Below, piece by piece: positions 1 to 9,285 of a DNA stretch of 64,000 nucleotides. This stretch comes from Pseudomonadota bacterium. GTDB lineage: Bacteria; Pseudomonadota; Gammaproteobacteria; Xanthomonadales; Xanthomonadaceae. Numbering within the stretch: position 1 is the stretch's first letter; every line of letters starts with the position of its first letter. The notes under the pieces are model-generated. The model was not told where the DNA came from. It was given only the letters and a program-made list of their open reading frames with translations, and ran no database searches. The translations under genes and the position numbers were made by a program. The DNA lies in contig JAFEEL010000013.1 in the NCBI GenBank assembly GCA_018241125.1, positions 1 through 64,000 of the forward strand, given 5' to 3'.

Positions 1-134
1 AGAGCGTAGACAGAGCGTAGACAGAGCGTAGACAGAGCGTAGACAGAGCGTAGACAGAGCGTAGACAGAGCGTAGAAGACACAGCGGAGACGACGAGATC
101 GCAGCCGGTAGAAGCCGGCAGCCGGTAGAAGCCG
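1..134. repeat. 11-bp tandem array followed by a 17-bp direct duplication
   Basis: Six perfect copies of agagcgtagac (1-66) are followed by a partial seventh copy. A separate 17-bp unit, gcagccggtagaagccg, is repeated twice head to tail at 101-117 and 118-134. No coding sequence is supported here. The array lies upstream of the response regulator gene and continues off the left edge of the window, so its true copy number is unknown. Confidence 0.9.
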
Positions 135-198
135 AGTTGTCTGGCGCACTCACCCCGACTAATCTTGCGGTAACCACACGCACCCAAGGACGCCGGCG

Positions 199-828
199 AT
201 GATCCGCGTGTACTTGCTCGACGACCATGCATTGGTGCGCACCGGCCTGCGCCTGATCCTCTCCGGCGAAACCGACATCGAGGTGGTCGGCGAAGCCGAA
301 AGTGGCGAGGATGCGTTGCCGGCGATCCGCAGGCTCAAGCCCGACGTGGTGCTGTGCGACCTGCACCTGCCGGGCGTGAGCGGCATGGAAGTCACCGATC
401 GCATCGTGCGTGGTGGGCACACGCGGGTCATCATCGTCTCGGTACAGGAAGACGGCCCGATGCCGCGGCGATTGCTCGCGGCCGGTGCCAGTGGCTATCT
501 GGGCAAGGCGTGTGCGGCCGAGGAATTGCTGCGGGCGGTGCGCGAAGTCGCGCGCGGCAAGCGCTATCTGGGCGCGGAGATGGCGCAAAAGATGGCGCTG
601 GATGCCGGTTCGGACGGCAATCCGTTCGCCCAGCTGTCGGCGCGCGAGCACGAGGTGGCGCTGATGCTTTGCCACGGCTTGCGCCCGGAGGACATCGCCC
701 GCCGCCTGAGCTTGAGCCCGAAGACCATCGCCACCCACAAGGCGCGCCTGCTGCAAAAACTCGGTGTGGGCGATGCCATGAGCATGGCGCGCATGGCGCA
801 GCAGTACGGGCTGCTCGATCCGCACTGA
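199..828 (+). CDS. NarL/FixJ (GacA/UvrY-type) two-component response regulator
   Basis: A 209-residue cytoplasmic transcription regulator. Residues 1-120 form a receiver domain with the acidic pair at D8-D9, the phospho-acceptor aspartate at about D54 (VVLCDLHLPG) and a conserved Lys in GYLGKA. Residues about 145-205 form a LuxR-type helix-turn-helix (LSAREHEVALML, then LSLSPKTIATHKARLLQKLG). Length and layout match the GacA/UvrY/NarL family, which responds to a sensor kinase and binds promoter DNA. No kinase is adjacent, so the partner is unknown. The ATG start gives the family N-terminus (MIRVYLLDDH). GacA/UvrY is the closest resemblance by eye, but the exact orthology is inferred. Confidence 0.9.
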   Translation: MIRVYLLDDHALVRTGLRLILSGETDIEVVGEAESGEDALPAIRRLKPDVVLCDLHLPGVSGMEVTDRIVRGGHTRVIIVSVQEDGPMPRRLLAAGASGYLGKACAAEELLRAVREVARGKRYLGAEMAQKMALDAGSDGNPFAQLSAREHEVALMLCHGLRPEDIARRLSLSPKTIATHKARLLQKLGVGDAMSMARMAQQYGLLDPH

Positions 829-1088
829 CGGACTGGCTGAGGGAAGGGCCTGCTTGGCCCGATGCCTTCACCCGTCGCGGCTGGCCTTCAACAGCCGCAG
901 GCTGGTCAAGCCGCTCCCACAGAAACCGCTCCCACAGAAACCGCTCCCACAGAAACGCGGCTGTTGTGGGAGGGCCTTCCAGGCCCGATGCCGTCACCCG
1001 TCGTGGCTGGCCTTCAACAGCCGCAGGCTGGTCAAGCCGCTCCCACGCAAGCCGCTGCCTCGGTCACCCCTCGTTCAACCATCCATCT
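829..1088. repeat. GTGGGAG/CTCCCAC intergenic repeats, two units plus a 15-bp triplication
   Basis: The gap between the response regulator and the 3' end of rne holds no gene. A unit containing caacagccgcaggctggtca and ending in ccgctcccac occurs near 885-920 and again near 1012-1046. Between them the 15-mer ccgctcccacagaaa is repeated three times in tandem (911-955). Related units recur at about 36.0 and 43.7 kb in this window. The complementary gtgggag and ctcccac ends suggest REP-like palindromic elements. Confidence 0.8.
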
Positions 1089-4000
1089 TCAACGCGGCGG
1101 TTCGCTTTCGTGCAGGCGTTCGGCTGGCGGCGCGCCGATGGGCAGGGACGACTGGATCGGTGGAACCGCAGCCTCCGGCCTGGCAACGGTGACCGGTGCC
1201 GTCGGTGGGACGTTCGCCGTCGCCGGTTGCGCGGCGGGCTTGGGAGCCTCGACGACCGTTGCCAGCGGCGACGATGCCGGAGTCGCGGGCTGGGCCGGGC
1301 GAGCGGCCGCCAGCGGCGAGGCGGCGAGGGGCTTGGCTTCGACCTGCGCCGGCTTGGCGATCGGCGCGCGCGTGGCTTGCTCGATGGATGCGCTGATCGC
1401 ATCGCTCAGGCGCACCGGGCCAGGTGGCGTCACGTTGGCTGGGGGCAGCGGCGGGCGCGTTGTAGCCGGCGCGGCAGGGCGTGGTGCCGGCACCGGTGCC
1501 GGTGCGGATGCCGGTTGCACGGATGCCGTGGTGGCGGGGATCGGTGAGGCCGTCGCGGGGATGGGTGCAGACGCTGGCGCGGCTGTCGCGCTGGCCGCCG
1601 GCGGGGTCGCGGCTGCGGCCGCGGGCATCGGAGGGGTTGCCGGAGCCATGGACGTCGCTGCGGTCGGTGCCGTGCGGGGCGGGGCGAACCCAGAGGGCGC
1701 AGCAACCGCTGCGCCGGCGTTCGCCGACGCAGTTGCGCTCGTCGCCGCGGCCGGTGCAGTCGTTGCCGGTGCCGTTGCAGGTGCAGTCGTCGCCGATGCC
1801 GTTGCGGGTGCAGTCGTCGCCGATGCCGGTGCGATCGTCGCTGCGGCCGGTGCCGGTGCAATCGTCGCTGCGGCCGGTGCCGGTGCAGTCGTCGCCGATG
1901 CCGGTGCGATCGTCGCTGCGGTCGGTGCCGGTGCGGTCGGTGCCGGTGCGGCCGGTGCCGTTGCGGTCGACGTGGCTGCGCTGCTAGCCCGCGCAGGCGC
2001 GACCGTCGCTGGCGCGATGGGTGCCGAAGGCGCAGCAGTGGTCAGGGTCGGCGTGACAGGCGCAGCGACCGGACGCGGTGGCAGCGGCATGGTGCTCACG
2101 GTGGGCGCTGCGATGCCGTCGTCGCCATCGTCACCTTCGTCTTCGTCGTCCAGATCGAGGTTGGCGTTGGCCTGATCGGCGACTTGCGCGTTGGCGTTGG
2201 CGTCATCCGGACGCCGGCGACGGCGGCCACCACGGCGACCGCGGCGACGGCGCGATGTGCCCTGCGTACCGTCGGCGGCCGGCGTGCCGGCTGCGTTGGC
2301 GCTGCCGTCGGCGCTGCTGGCGGTGGCGGCGCCGGTCGACACCGGAGCTTCCGCCGCGGGGGCCGTTGCGGCGGGTGTGGTGGCTTGCACGGGTGGCGTG
2401 GCGCTTGTGCTCACCGGAACGGTGGGCAGCGGTGCAACCGCAGCAGCCGGTTGCGCGGGCTTGGCGGCTTGGCCCTCGTTCGCAGGGCGTTCGTTCGACG
2501 CCGGACGTGCGGGTTGCTCTTGCCGCGTACGGGGTTCGTGCGGGCCGCGTTGGCCGCCTTGCTGCGCTGGCCGGGGTTGGGATTGGCGTTGGCCTTGTTG
2601 CTGGCCGCCGTGTCCACCCGGGCGCTGCCCCTGCGGGCGGCGCTCGCCGCGCGGGTGCTGTCCGTCGCGTTGCGGACGACCCTCGCGCGGAGTCGGCGAC
2701 GCGGTTGTGGCTTGCGGTTTGCCGGCTGGCTGGCTTGGCGACGTCGGTGCGGCGATCGCCGGGGCGTTGGCGGCCTCACCGTGCGGCTTGGCACCGATGA
2801 ACTTCAGGAACCGCGCGACGATGCCGTTGTGCTGCTTTGGCTGGACGACCACTTGCGCCGGTACCGCCACCGGCGCGGCTGGCGTGGGTGCGGTCGCTGG
2901 TTGTGCGGCGCGAGCGGCAGCGGGTTCGGGCTCGACCTCGCGCACCGGCGGCGGCGCGGCCGGTTGCACCTTGGTCACCGCCGGGGCGGGGACGTTGATG
3001 TTGGCCTTGGTCAGGGCCAGCACCGGCTGCTTGCGCTGGCTACCGCGCTGGTAGCTGGGCTTGCCGGCGTCCTCGCCCAACTCGTTGCGGCGCAGGCGGG
3101 TGATCTCGAACTGCGGGGTCTGCAGGTGCTTGTCGGCGACCACGATCACCGGCGCGTCGTGGCGCTGTTCGATCTCGATCAGCGCACGACGCTTTTCATT
3201 GAGAAGAAAGTTGGCGATCTCCGGTGGCGCCTGCACCAGCACCTGCCCGGTGTTCTCCTTCATCGCGTGTTCTTCGGCCAGCCGCAGGATCGACAGCGAC
3301 AGCGATTCCACGCTGCGCATGCGACCGTGGCCTTCACAACGAGGACACACGATCTGGCTGGATTCGCCCAGACTCGGGCGCAGGCGCTGGCGCGACATCT
3401 CCAGCAGCCCGAAGCGCGAGATGCGGCCGATCTGCACGCGCGCGCGGTCGTGCTTGAGCGCGGCTTGCAGCTTGTTCTCGACCTCGCGCTGGTGCTTGTT
3501 GGACGACATGTCGATGAAGTCGATTACCACCAAGCCGCCCAGATCGCGCAGGCGCATCTGCCGGGCAACTTCCTCGGCGGCCTCCAGATTGGTGTTGAAC
3601 GCGGTTTCCTCGATGTCGCCGCCCTTGGTGGCGCGCGCCGAGTTGACGTCGATCGCGGTCAGCGCCTCGGTCTGATCGACCACGATCGAGCCACCCGAAG
3701 GCAGGCGCACGGTGCGCTCGTAGGCGTTCTCGATCTGGGTTTCGATCTGGTAACGGTTGAACAGCGGGGTGGCGTCGGCATACAGCTTGAGTTTGCGCAG
3801 GCTGGCGGGAATCACCTGCTGCATGAACTCGCGCGCCTCGTTGTACATCGCCTCGTTGTCGATCAGCACCTCGCCGATGTCGGCGCGCAGGTAGTCGCGC
3901 AGGGCGCGGATGATCAGCCGCGATTCCTGGTAAATCAGGAACGGCGAAGGCTTGGACAGCGCCGCATCGGTGATCGCGCGCCAGATCTGCAACAGGTAAT

Positions 4001-4550
4001 CCAGATCCCATTGCAGCTCTTCGGCGTCGCGACCCTTGCCCTCGGTGCGGATGATGACGCCCATGCCCGGCGGGATCGCCAGCACGTCCATCGCCTCCTT
4101 GAGCGCGGCACGATCCTCGCCCTCGATCTGCCGCGACACGCCGCCGGCGTTGGGCGAGTTGGGCATCAGCACCATGTAGCGGCCGGCCAGCGAGATGAAC
4201 GTGGTCAGCGCGGCGCCCTTGTTGCCGCGTTCCTCCTTCTCGACCTGTACCACCACTTCCTGGCCTTCGCGCAGCAGTTCCTTGATGCCGGCCTTGTCGG
4301 CGTTCAAGCCTTCCGGGAAGTAGTCCGGGGAGATTTCCTTGAGCGGCAGAAAGCCGTGGCGATCGGCGCCGTATTCGACGAAGGCCGCTTCCAGCGAGGG
4401 TTCGAGCCGGGTGATGCGGCCCTTGTAGATGTTGGACTTGCGTTGTTCCTTGGACGCCTGTTCGATGTCGATGTCGTACAGGCTTTGGCCGTCCACGATG
4501 GCTACGCGCAGCTCTTCGGCCTGCGTGGCGTTGATCAGCATCCGCTTCAT
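1089..4550 (-). CDS. rne: Ribonuclease E
   Basis: The endoribonuclease that starts mRNA decay and processes rRNA and tRNA precursors, and the usual degradosome scaffold. The 1153-residue protein begins [10 protein letters not shown]. It has an S1 RNA-binding domain at about 37-120, an RNase H-like/DNase I-like catalytic core with the metal-binding aspartates D301 ([14 protein letters not shown]) and D344 ([10 protein letters not shown]), and the zinc-link CPRC at 402-405. The C-terminal half (about 600 onward) is low-complexity Ala/Pro/Thr with Arg-rich patches ([14 protein letters not shown]), as expected for a disordered scaffold, but it is unusually repeat-rich. An in-frame extension upstream to 4880 exists. 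I chose the ATG at 4550 because the family N-terminus starts there and the upstream part looks untranslated. Confidence 0.97.
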   Translation of the reverse strand: MKRMLINATQAEELRVAIVDGQSLYDIDIEQASKEQRKSNIYKGRITRLEPSLEAAFVEYGADRHGFLPLKEISPDYFPEGLNADKAGIKELLREGQEVVVQVEKEERGNKGAALTTFISLAGRYMVLMPNSPNAGGVSRQIEGEDRAALKEAMDVLAIPPGMGVIIRTEGKGRDAEELQWDLDYLLQIWRAITDAALSKPSPFLIYQESRLIIRALRDYLRADIGEVLIDNEAMYNEAREFMQQVIPASLRKLKLYADATPLFNRYQIETQIENAYERTVRLPSGGSIVVDQTEALTAIDVNSARATKGGDIEETAFNTNLEAAEEVARQMRLRDLGGLVVIDFIDMSSNKHQREVENKLQAALKHDRARVQIGRISRFGLLEMSRQRLRPSLGESSQIVCPRCEGHGRMRSVESLSLSILRLAEEHAMKENTGQVLVQAPPEIANFLLNEKRRALIEIEQRHDAPVIVVADKHLQTPQFEITRLRRNELGEDAGKPSYQRGSQRKQPVLALTKANINVPAPAVTKVQPAAPPPVREVEPEPAAARAAQPATAPTPAAPVAVPAQVVVQPKQHNGIVARFLKFIGAKPHGEAANAPAIAAPTSPSQPAGKPQATTASPTPREGRPQRDGQHPRGERRPQGQRPGGHGGQQQGQRQSQPRPAQQGGQRGPHEPRTRQEQPARPASNERPANEGQAAKPAQPAAAVAPLPTVPVSTSATPPVQATTPAATAPAAEAPVSTGAATASSADGSANAAGTPAADGTQGTSRRRRGRRGGRRRRRPDDANANAQVADQANANLDLDDEDEGDDGDDGIAAPTVSTMPLPPRPVAAPVTPTLTTAAPSAPIAPATVAPARASSAATSTATAPAAPAPTAPAPTAATIAPASATTAPAPAAATIAPAPAAATIAPASATTAPATASATTAPATAPATTAPAAATSATASANAGAAVAAPSGFAPPRTAPTAATSMAPATPPMPAAAAATPPAASATAAPASAPIPATASPIPATTASVQPASAPAPVPAPRPAAPATTRPPLPPANVTPPGPVRLSDAISASIEQATRAPIAKPAQVEAKPLAASPLAAARPAQPATPASSPLATVVEAPKPAAQPATANVPPTAPVTVARPEAAVPPIQSSLPIGAPPAERLHESEPPR

Positions 4551-4914
4551 TGTCGATTCCTCACGCGCTCGACCGCGAGGAACGCCGGGGGCAGCAACGC
4601 CCTTAAATCCATCCCGCCACCGTCGCCTTTCGGGCATCGGGCCAGCGGAGGTGATTTCCAGCGCTGCAAGACCACGCGGCGTACCGCACGGGAGCGCTTG
4701 TTGCAGTGTAGGGTCCGCAGGGGTGGACTCGTGCGGGCTAGTCGGCGTCGGACGGCCCGCGGAAACACGGGAAGCCTGCGTCGGCGCGATCGCCTCCCAG
4801 CCACTGACGTACCATGTCGCCCAATCGCGATCGGTCGTCGGCGGCCCGATCCGGCAGGGTGGGTTGGTGAAACCCTGCAAAATCAGGATGTTCTCGCTGT
4901 ATCCGATTGTATCA
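4551..4914 (-). promoter_or_regulatory. Long rne leader with a candidate extended -10 promoter
   Basis: About 390 bp separate rne from the divergent pseudouridine synthase gene, and no gene is supported in the gap. On the minus strand an extended -10 like sequence, TGATACAAT, lies at 4914-4906, with no clear -35. A start just downstream would give an rne leader of about 350 nt. In E. coli the rne leader is also about 360 nt long and mediates autoregulation by RNase E cleavage. That this leader works the same way is inference from position and length only. Confidence 0.4.
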
Positions 4915-4943
4915 GATGGAAAGGCCCGGGTGATGCGTCAGCC

Positions 4944-5909
4944 ATGAGCAATGAAACTCCCGCCAGCGGGGTGCGCACCGCGACCGTCCCCGACGACCGC
5001 GACGGCCAGCGGCTGGACAACTTCCTGCTCGGCCAACTCAAGGGCGCCCCGCGCAGCCTGATCTACAAGCTGGTGCGCAGCGGGCAGGTGCGCATCAACG
5101 GCAAGCGCGCCAAGCCCGACAGCCGCCTGCAAGGCGGCGACTTGGTGCGCATCCCGCCGGTGGTGCTGGCCGCGCCCGGCCAAAAAGCCGAGGCGCCGGC
5201 GGCGTTGCTGGCGCGGCTGGAAGCGGCCATCGTGTTCGAGGACGCGCGCCTGCTGGCGCTGGACAAGCCGTCCGGGTTGGCCAGCCACGGCGGCAGCGGG
5301 ATTTCCTTCGGCGCCATCGAGGCGCTGCGGCAACTGCGACCGCAGCAGAGTCTGGAACTGGTGCACCGGCTGGATCGCGACACCAGCGGCCTGTTGGTGG
5401 TGGCGAAAAAACGCTCGGCACTGGCCGAACTGCAAGCCCTGCTGCGCGAGGACGACGACCGCGGCGTGCGCCCCATCCGCAAACGCTACCTCGCCTTGCT
5501 GGTCGGGCGGTTGGCTGGCGAGGGTTTCACCGTCGATGCCCCGCTGGACATCGGCCTGCGTCAGGGCGGGCAGCGCCACGTGCGCGTGGCCGCGGGCGGC
5601 AAGCAATCGGTCAGCCACTTCCACCTGATCGAGCGCCGCGGCGGGCACAGTTACGTGGACGTGCGCATCGACACCGGCCGCACCCACCAGATCCGTGTCC
5701 ACGCTGCGTACCTCGGGCATCCGGTGGCCGGCGACGACAAATACGGCGACCCGGAGGTCAACCAGCGCCTGCGCGACCAAATCGGCCTCAAGCGCTTGTT
5801 TTTGCATGCGGCATCGCTGGAGTTTTCGCTCGACGGCGGCAAGACGCCGTACCGGCTGGAAGCGCCGCTGGCGGACGACCTGCAAGCGGCGCTGGATCGG
5901 CTGGGTTGA
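4944..5909 (+). CDS. rluC: RluC/RluD-type 23S rRNA pseudouridine synthase
   Basis: Isomerises specific uridines of 23S rRNA to pseudouridine. The 321-residue protein has an N-terminal S4 RNA-binding domain at about 20-80 (LDNFLLGQLKGAPRSLIYKL, RINGKRAK). Its catalytic domain carries the family motif HRLDRDTSGLLVVAK at about 142-156, where the Asp is the nucleophile, and RTHQIRVHAAYLGHPVAGD at about 253-271. The ATG at 4944 (MSNETPAS) gives the normal family length. It is divergent from rne, a gene order common in gammaproteobacteria and one reason to call it RluC (positions 955/2504/2580) rather than RluD. The exact target sites are inferred. Confidence 0.92.
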   Translation: MSNETPASGVRTATVPDDRDGQRLDNFLLGQLKGAPRSLIYKLVRSGQVRINGKRAKPDSRLQGGDLVRIPPVVLAAPGQKAEAPAALLARLEAAIVFEDARLLALDKPSGLASHGGSGISFGAIEALRQLRPQQSLELVHRLDRDTSGLLVVAKKRSALAELQALLREDDDRGVRPIRKRYLALLVGRLAGEGFTVDAPLDIGLRQGGQRHVRVAAGGKQSVSHFHLIERRGGHSYVDVRIDTGRTHQIRVHAAYLGHPVAGDDKYGDPEVNQRLRDQIGLKRLFLHAASLEFSLDGGKTPYRLEAPLADDLQAALDRLG

Positions 5910-5923
5910 AGCGCTCGCGTCAA

Positions 5924-6271
5924 TCAGCCCGCGATCAGCCGCTCGGCCTTGCCCGCGCAGATGAAATCGTTGAGCGACAACCCGCCCACGTCGTGGGTCG
6001 AGTAGCGCACCACGCAACGGTCGTAGTGCACGCCCAGATCCGGATGATGGTCTTCGCGGTGGGCGACGAAGGCCAGCGCGTTGACGAAGGCCAGGGTGTG
6101 GTAATAATCGGCGAAGCGATAGGTTTTGCCGATCGCCGCGCCGTCTTCGATCAGTTCCCAGCCCGGTAGCTGCGCCAGCAAGCGAGCGATTTCTGCGGCG
6201 GGCAGCTTGTGTTCGGCGCCCTTGCGCGGCTGGCAGTGGCTGTCGGACAGATCGTGATGGACATCGGACAT
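5924..6271 (-). CDS. phhB: Pterin-4a-carbinolamine dehydratase
   Basis: Recycles the pterin cofactor after aromatic amino acid hydroxylation by dehydrating 4a-hydroxytetrahydrobiopterin. The 115-residue protein matches the small single-domain PCD family. It shows the active-site signature [18 protein letters not shown] at about 71-88 and a following [12 protein letters not shown]. The ATG at 6271 (MSDVHHDL) gives the standard length. It is convergent with the RluC-type gene and divergent from nfuA, with 42 bp between the two start codons. No phenylalanine hydroxylase gene is present in the window, so the pathway partner lies elsewhere. Confidence 0.93.
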   Translation of the reverse strand: MSDVHHDLSDSHCQPRKGAEHKLPAAEIARLLAQLPGWELIEDGAAIGKTYRFADYYHTLAFVNALAFVAHREDHHPDLGVHYDRCVVRYSTHDVGGLSLNDFICAGKAERLIAG

Positions 6272-6313
6272 GGTGTTGGGGTCGCTGCGAGAATGGAGGG
6301 GTAGAATAACGCC

Positions 6314-6919
6314 ATGATCGCCGTCGTCGACTTCGAACTCACGCCCGCCGCCCAGCGGCATTTCGCCCGCCTGATGCAGACCCAGGGTGGCGATGCGGCA
6401 GGGATCGCGCTGTCGGCGGTGCACCCGGGCACGCCCGCTGCCGATGCGCGCTTGGCGTTCTGCGAGGACGACGAGTTGCACGGCGACGAATGGTCGCTGC
6501 GCTGCGAGGGTTTCGCGCTGTACATCGACGCCCTGAGCGCGCCGTTCTTCGAAGGTGCACGCATCGACTACCTCGAAGGCAACGGCGGCGGGCAGTTGTC
6601 GATCCGCGCGCCCAACCTCAAGGGCAAGCCGCCGGGCGACGATGCCGACCTCGCCGAACAGGTGCGCTACGTGATCGAGGCCGAGATCAACCCGAAGCTG
6701 GCCTCGCACGGCGGGCGGGTGACGCTGGAGGCCATCACCGCCGAGCGCGTCGCGCTGGTGCGCTTCGGCGGCGGTTGCCACGGCTGCGGCATGGCCGACG
6801 TTACGTTGAAATCCGGCGTTGAAAAAACCCTGATGTCGCGCCTGCCGCAGTTGCAGGGCGTGCGCGACGCCACCGACCACGAAACCGGCGCCACGCCGTA
6901 TTACAAGGCGCGGGGTTGA
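6314..6919 (+). CDS. nfuA: Fe-S biogenesis/repair protein NfuA
   Basis: A carrier that takes up an iron-sulfur cluster and delivers it to apoproteins, mainly under oxidative stress or iron limitation. The 201 residues comprise an N-terminal degenerate A-type (IscA-like) domain at about 1-100 that lacks the usual cysteines, and a C-terminal NifU-type domain at about 108-190. The latter holds the cluster-binding CHGC in [17 protein letters not shown]. Length matches E. coli NfuA (191 residues). The ATG at 6314 follows gaataacgcc. It is divergent from phhB. Confidence 0.95.
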   Translation: MIAVVDFELTPAAQRHFARLMQTQGGDAAGIALSAVHPGTPAADARLAFCEDDELHGDEWSLRCEGFALYIDALSAPFFEGARIDYLEGNGGGQLSIRAPNLKGKPPGDDADLAEQVRYVIEAEINPKLASHGGRVTLEAITAERVALVRFGGGCHGCGMADVTLKSGVEKTLMSRLPQLQGVRDATDHETGATPYYKARG

Positions 6920-6930
6920 GGGCCAGACAG

Positions 6931-7030
6931 GAAGACAGGGACACCCACAAGAAGACAGGGACACCACAGAAGACAGGGACACCCAAAAATCCGGTGCGAC
7001 GGCATCGCCGTAGGAAGACAAGGACACCCA
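6931..7030. repeat. Four direct copies of a transposase-end motif (gaagacagggacaccca)
   Basis: Copies of gaagaca(g/a)ggacaccca lie at 6931-6947, 6951-6966 (one base shorter), 6969-6985 and 7014-7030. An inverted copy lies beyond the start of the neighbouring transposase gene at 8207-8226. The arrangement brackets that gene, so I read these as the recognised ends of its element. The stretch from 6920 to 7166 holds no other gene. Confidence 0.8.
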
Positions 7031-7166
7031 ATAAATCCGGTTTGGCGGCGTCTTCGCCTGCGAGTTCGTCGGCAGCGGACGTCGCAGGCGCATTGGGCGG
7101 CGTCGTGGATTTTCCTTCGCCCGCGCGCCATTCTCCCTTGCGGGCCGCGGGGTTTCTCCTTTGTTC

Positions 7167-8129
7167 TCAGTCGGCCCTGGCCAGCGCCGCAGCCAGACCG
7201 ACGCCCTTGAGCCAACGCTGGTGCAACCGGCGTGCGTGTTCGATCAGGTCATCGACTTCGCCGACCACGCGCCAGTAGCCCGAGCCGATGGCCTTGACGC
7301 GGGTCACCCAGCGTTCCGGACGCGGATCGAATTGCGCCAGCACGCTGGGCGCATCGGCGGCCAGTGCGCCACGCTTGTCCGGTCGGACTTGTTTTCCGGT
7401 CCACTCCACCAGCGCCAAGTATTCGGCGAGCGTCAACGGCAGGCACGTGGCCAGCGCCACGCCACGAATCGGCGCCAGCGGCCGGGTCAGTTCCTCGGCC
7501 TGCAGCGAATCCAGCCGCGCCTTGACGCTGGTATGCGCCGAGTCTTCCAAGCGGTTGACGATGCCTGCGCGAACGGGATTGAGATCGACATAGGCCATGG
7601 CGGCCAGCACTGCGCGTTCGTCACACAGCAGTTGCGCCTTGAAGCGACCTTCCCAGAACCGCCCCTTGCAGCCGTCCTCGGCATTGGCCGCGCGCGCGGT
7701 CGGTTCGGCCAGACAGCGCATGAGCCAGGACAGGTTGGCCAAGCGAGCCCGCAGCACGGCCAGCCGCTCGGGCTGGGCGAGCAACAGCGCCACCTTGGCG
7801 GCCCGCGCGGCGTCGGACTTCTCGCGCGGCGGGAACAGCCGCACCCAGCGTGCGGCCACGTCGGCATCGCTCCAGTGGGCCGCGACCGCTGGATCGAGCT
7901 GGACGACCAGATGCAGATGGTTGCTCATCACCGCAAAGGCGTGGATGGCGATGGCGAAGCATTCGGCGAGCACCGACAGGCGCTGCTCGATCCAGCGCTT
8001 GCGATGCTCGAACGACTTGCCGGAATGATGATCGACCCCGCACAGGAAGGCGCGGCGCACGCAGCGCTGCACGCAGTGAAAGGTGCCGGGGCTGCCGGGA
8101 ACGATGAGTGCACGCCGTGCTTGGGTCAT
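7167..8129 (-). CDS. REP-associated-type (Y1/HUH) transposase, family 1
   Basis: A 320-residue protein of the Y1_Tnp/IS200-like group, single-strand DNA nucleases that move short elements or REP sequences with a catalytic Tyr and an HUH metal site. Seen here: an N-terminus of the type [16 protein letters not shown], the HUH motif in [14 protein letters not shown], and the helix with [15 protein letters not shown] chose the ATG at 8129 ([12 protein letters not shown]) because it fits the family N-terminus; an in-frame ATG at 8180 would add 17 residues. It is unlike the second transposase at 9.4 kb in sequence and in flanking motif. Confidence 0.85.
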   Translation of the reverse strand: MTQARRALIVPGSPGTFHCVQRCVRRAFLCGVDHHSGKSFEHRKRWIEQRLSVLAECFAIAIHAFAVMSNHLHLVVQLDPAVAAHWSDADVAARWVRLFPPREKSDAARAAKVALLLAQPERLAVLRARLANLSWLMRCLAEPTARAANAEDGCKGRFWEGRFKAQLLCDERAVLAAMAYVDLNPVRAGIVNRLEDSAHTSVKARLDSLQAEELTRPLAPIRGVALATCLPLTLAEYLALVEWTGKQVRPDKRGALAADAPSVLAQFDPRPERWVTRVKAIGSGYWRVVGEVDDLIEHARRLHQRWLKGVGLAAALARAD

Positions 8130-8206
8130 GGCGTCAGCATGGCCGCCAGGCAGCGCCTGCGCTGTCAGGAACTGCTCCATTCCGGTGTGGGAAAAGCCTG
8201 ATACTG

Positions 8207-8240
8207 TGGGTGTCCTTGTCCTCTTCTCCTTGTCCTCTTC
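8207..8240. repeat. Inverted copy of the family 1 transposase-end motif
   Basis: tgggtgtccttgtcctcttc at 8207-8226 is the reverse complement of the motif at 7014-7030 with its flank. A second partial copy, tccttgtcctcttc, follows at 8227-8240. It lies about 80 bp upstream of the transposase start, so the gene sits between inverted ends. Confidence 0.75.
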
Positions 8241-8299
8241 CCTGATCGCGGCACCGCGATTTTCGGCGACGACGCGAAGTGATGGCTTGCAGAAAATGT

Positions 8300-8311
8300 G
8301 GGGGGGGGGGG
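8300..8311. repeat. Twelve-base poly-G tract
   Basis: An uninterrupted run of 12 G residues (8300-8311), rare outside contingency loci. It lies about 65 bp upstream of the ATG of the secreted protein gene and inside an in-frame upstream extension that could start at GTG 8298. Such tracts slip during replication, so a promoter-spacing or translational switch is possible. A sequencing length error is equally possible. Confidence 0.85.
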
Positions 8312-8375
8312 TAGTCTTCTGCTGCACGTCGAAACTCGACATGCGTTTCGCAACGCCATTCGACAGGGGTTATCG

Positions 8376-8846
8376 ATGAACTTCAGAAAAAGTCTATTGG
8401 CAGCAATGGGAATGGCGTGCATGGGGCCCGCGTGGGCGGCGGGCCCGCAGGTGCTGGGAGACGGCCAGTCCGTCATCACTGGCGGCCGGGAATTCGATTG
8501 TGTTGCGAGTCAGTGTGTGCGGGTCGAGCGAGCGGGAGACTTCGTCTACCACTACGCCATTGCAAAAGGGAAGGTGAAGGAGGTGCTCGCCATCGAGTTG
8601 CCGCGCGATGCGACTTGGGTGCCGACCGAGATGTATGTTCGGGATGCTGTTGATGGTGCCATTCATCGCGACGACTCCCCGCCCCCGCCGCCGCCCGGGG
8701 GAAATGGCTCGGTGGTGGTGTCGAACACCTATATCACGGCGACGGATATCGTCGTGGTGACCACGGTTTTTTTCTACTCCAACGGCCAGTTGATTGGGGT
8801 GCAAACGACGCAAGTTTCACACCCGAGGCATGCGAAGGTGCAATAG
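8376..8846 (+). CDS. Small secreted protein of unknown function
   Basis: I do not recognise this 156-residue protein. Residues 1-24 form a typical Sec signal peptide (basic MNFRK, hydrophobic core, cleavage around AWAAG). Two cysteines in FDCVASQCVRV could form a disulfide in the periplasm. Residues about 108-115 contain a run of six prolines followed by GG, and the C-terminal part is rich in Val/Thr/Tyr and likely beta-stranded. I chose the ATG at 8376 for the signal peptide. The gene is isolated, between a poly-G tract and a truncated gcvPB, inside the transposase-rich patch. Confidence 0.65.
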   Translation: MNFRKSLLAAMGMACMGPAWAAGPQVLGDGQSVITGGREFDCVASQCVRVERAGDFVYHYAIAKGKVKEVLAIELPRDATWVPTEMYVRDAVDGAIHRDDSPPPPPPGGNGSVVVSNTYITATDIVVVTTVFFYSNGQLIGVQTTQVSHPRHAKVQ

Positions 8847-8932
8847 CTTGGGCAGGACAGGGCGCAGGAACCGCGAAGGGGCGTTTGGCCTGTGGCAAAC
8901 TACGCACTGCCGCCATCCTCGGTTCCGCATCC

Positions 8933-9114
8933 ATGCTGATCTTCGAGCAGTCCCAGCCCGGGCGCACCGCCGCCGCCCAGCTTCCGGCCGCCATCGCCAC
9001 CCCCGCCCTGTCCGAACGTTTCCTGCGCACCACGCCGATCGGCCTGCCCGAGGTGTCGGAGTTGCAGGCGGTGCGCCACTACACGAATCTTTCGCGCAAG
9101 AACTTCTCGCAATT
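8933..9114 (+). pseudogene. gcvPB: Truncated gcvPB (glycine dehydrogenase subunit 2), N-terminal fragment
   Basis: From ATG 8933 the reading frame gives MLIFEQSQPGRTAAAQL and then GLPEVSELQAVRHYTNLSRK, the N-terminus of GcvPB, half of the P-protein that decarboxylates glycine in the glycine cleavage system. Homology stops after about 61 residues (SRKNFSQ), where the motif ggggtcaggtcttgttttgc begins at 9115. The intact protein would continue for about 430 more residues, including the PLP site, and none of this is present. The remnant cannot be functional. Whether an intact copy exists elsewhere in the genome cannot be seen. Confidence 0.8.
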
Positions 9115-9139
9115 GGGGTCAGGTCTTGTTTTGCAACAT
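9115..9139. repeat. Family 2 transposase-end motif, copy 1
   Basis: ggggtcaggtcttgttttgc plus aacat, identical to the copies at 9286-9310 and 9376-9400 and inverted at 10235-10258. It forms the exact breakpoint of the gcvPB remnant. The following 9140-9285 holds no gene I can identify. Confidence 0.85.
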
Positions 9140-9285
9140 CCTCAATGCCAACGTCGCGCCCATCGTCGACGACACGGCGGGCAATGCCGACAGCCGCGCG
9201 ATGGCGTAGGACGTTCTGACAAGGTCTAACGTTTGCGTATTTGAAACACGAAAAAGTTGGATTTCTCGCAAGAATCGCGAGAATC

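Noticed and set aside
1..77. CRISPR or iteron origin
   Set aside because: Units are 11 bp, directly abutting and without spacers; no replication protein or DnaA boxes are nearby.
2184..4943. Very long plus-strand open frame antisense to rne, joined to the RluC-type gene
   Set aside because: High GC makes antisense frames open by chance. The sequence is low-complexity and unlike any protein, while rne on the other strand has full domain motifs. Only the part from ATG 4944 is real.
9140..9285. Possible gene remnant between transposase-end motifs
   Set aside because: A short open stretch (ILNANVAPIVDDTAGNADSR) is visible but too short to assign to any gene.
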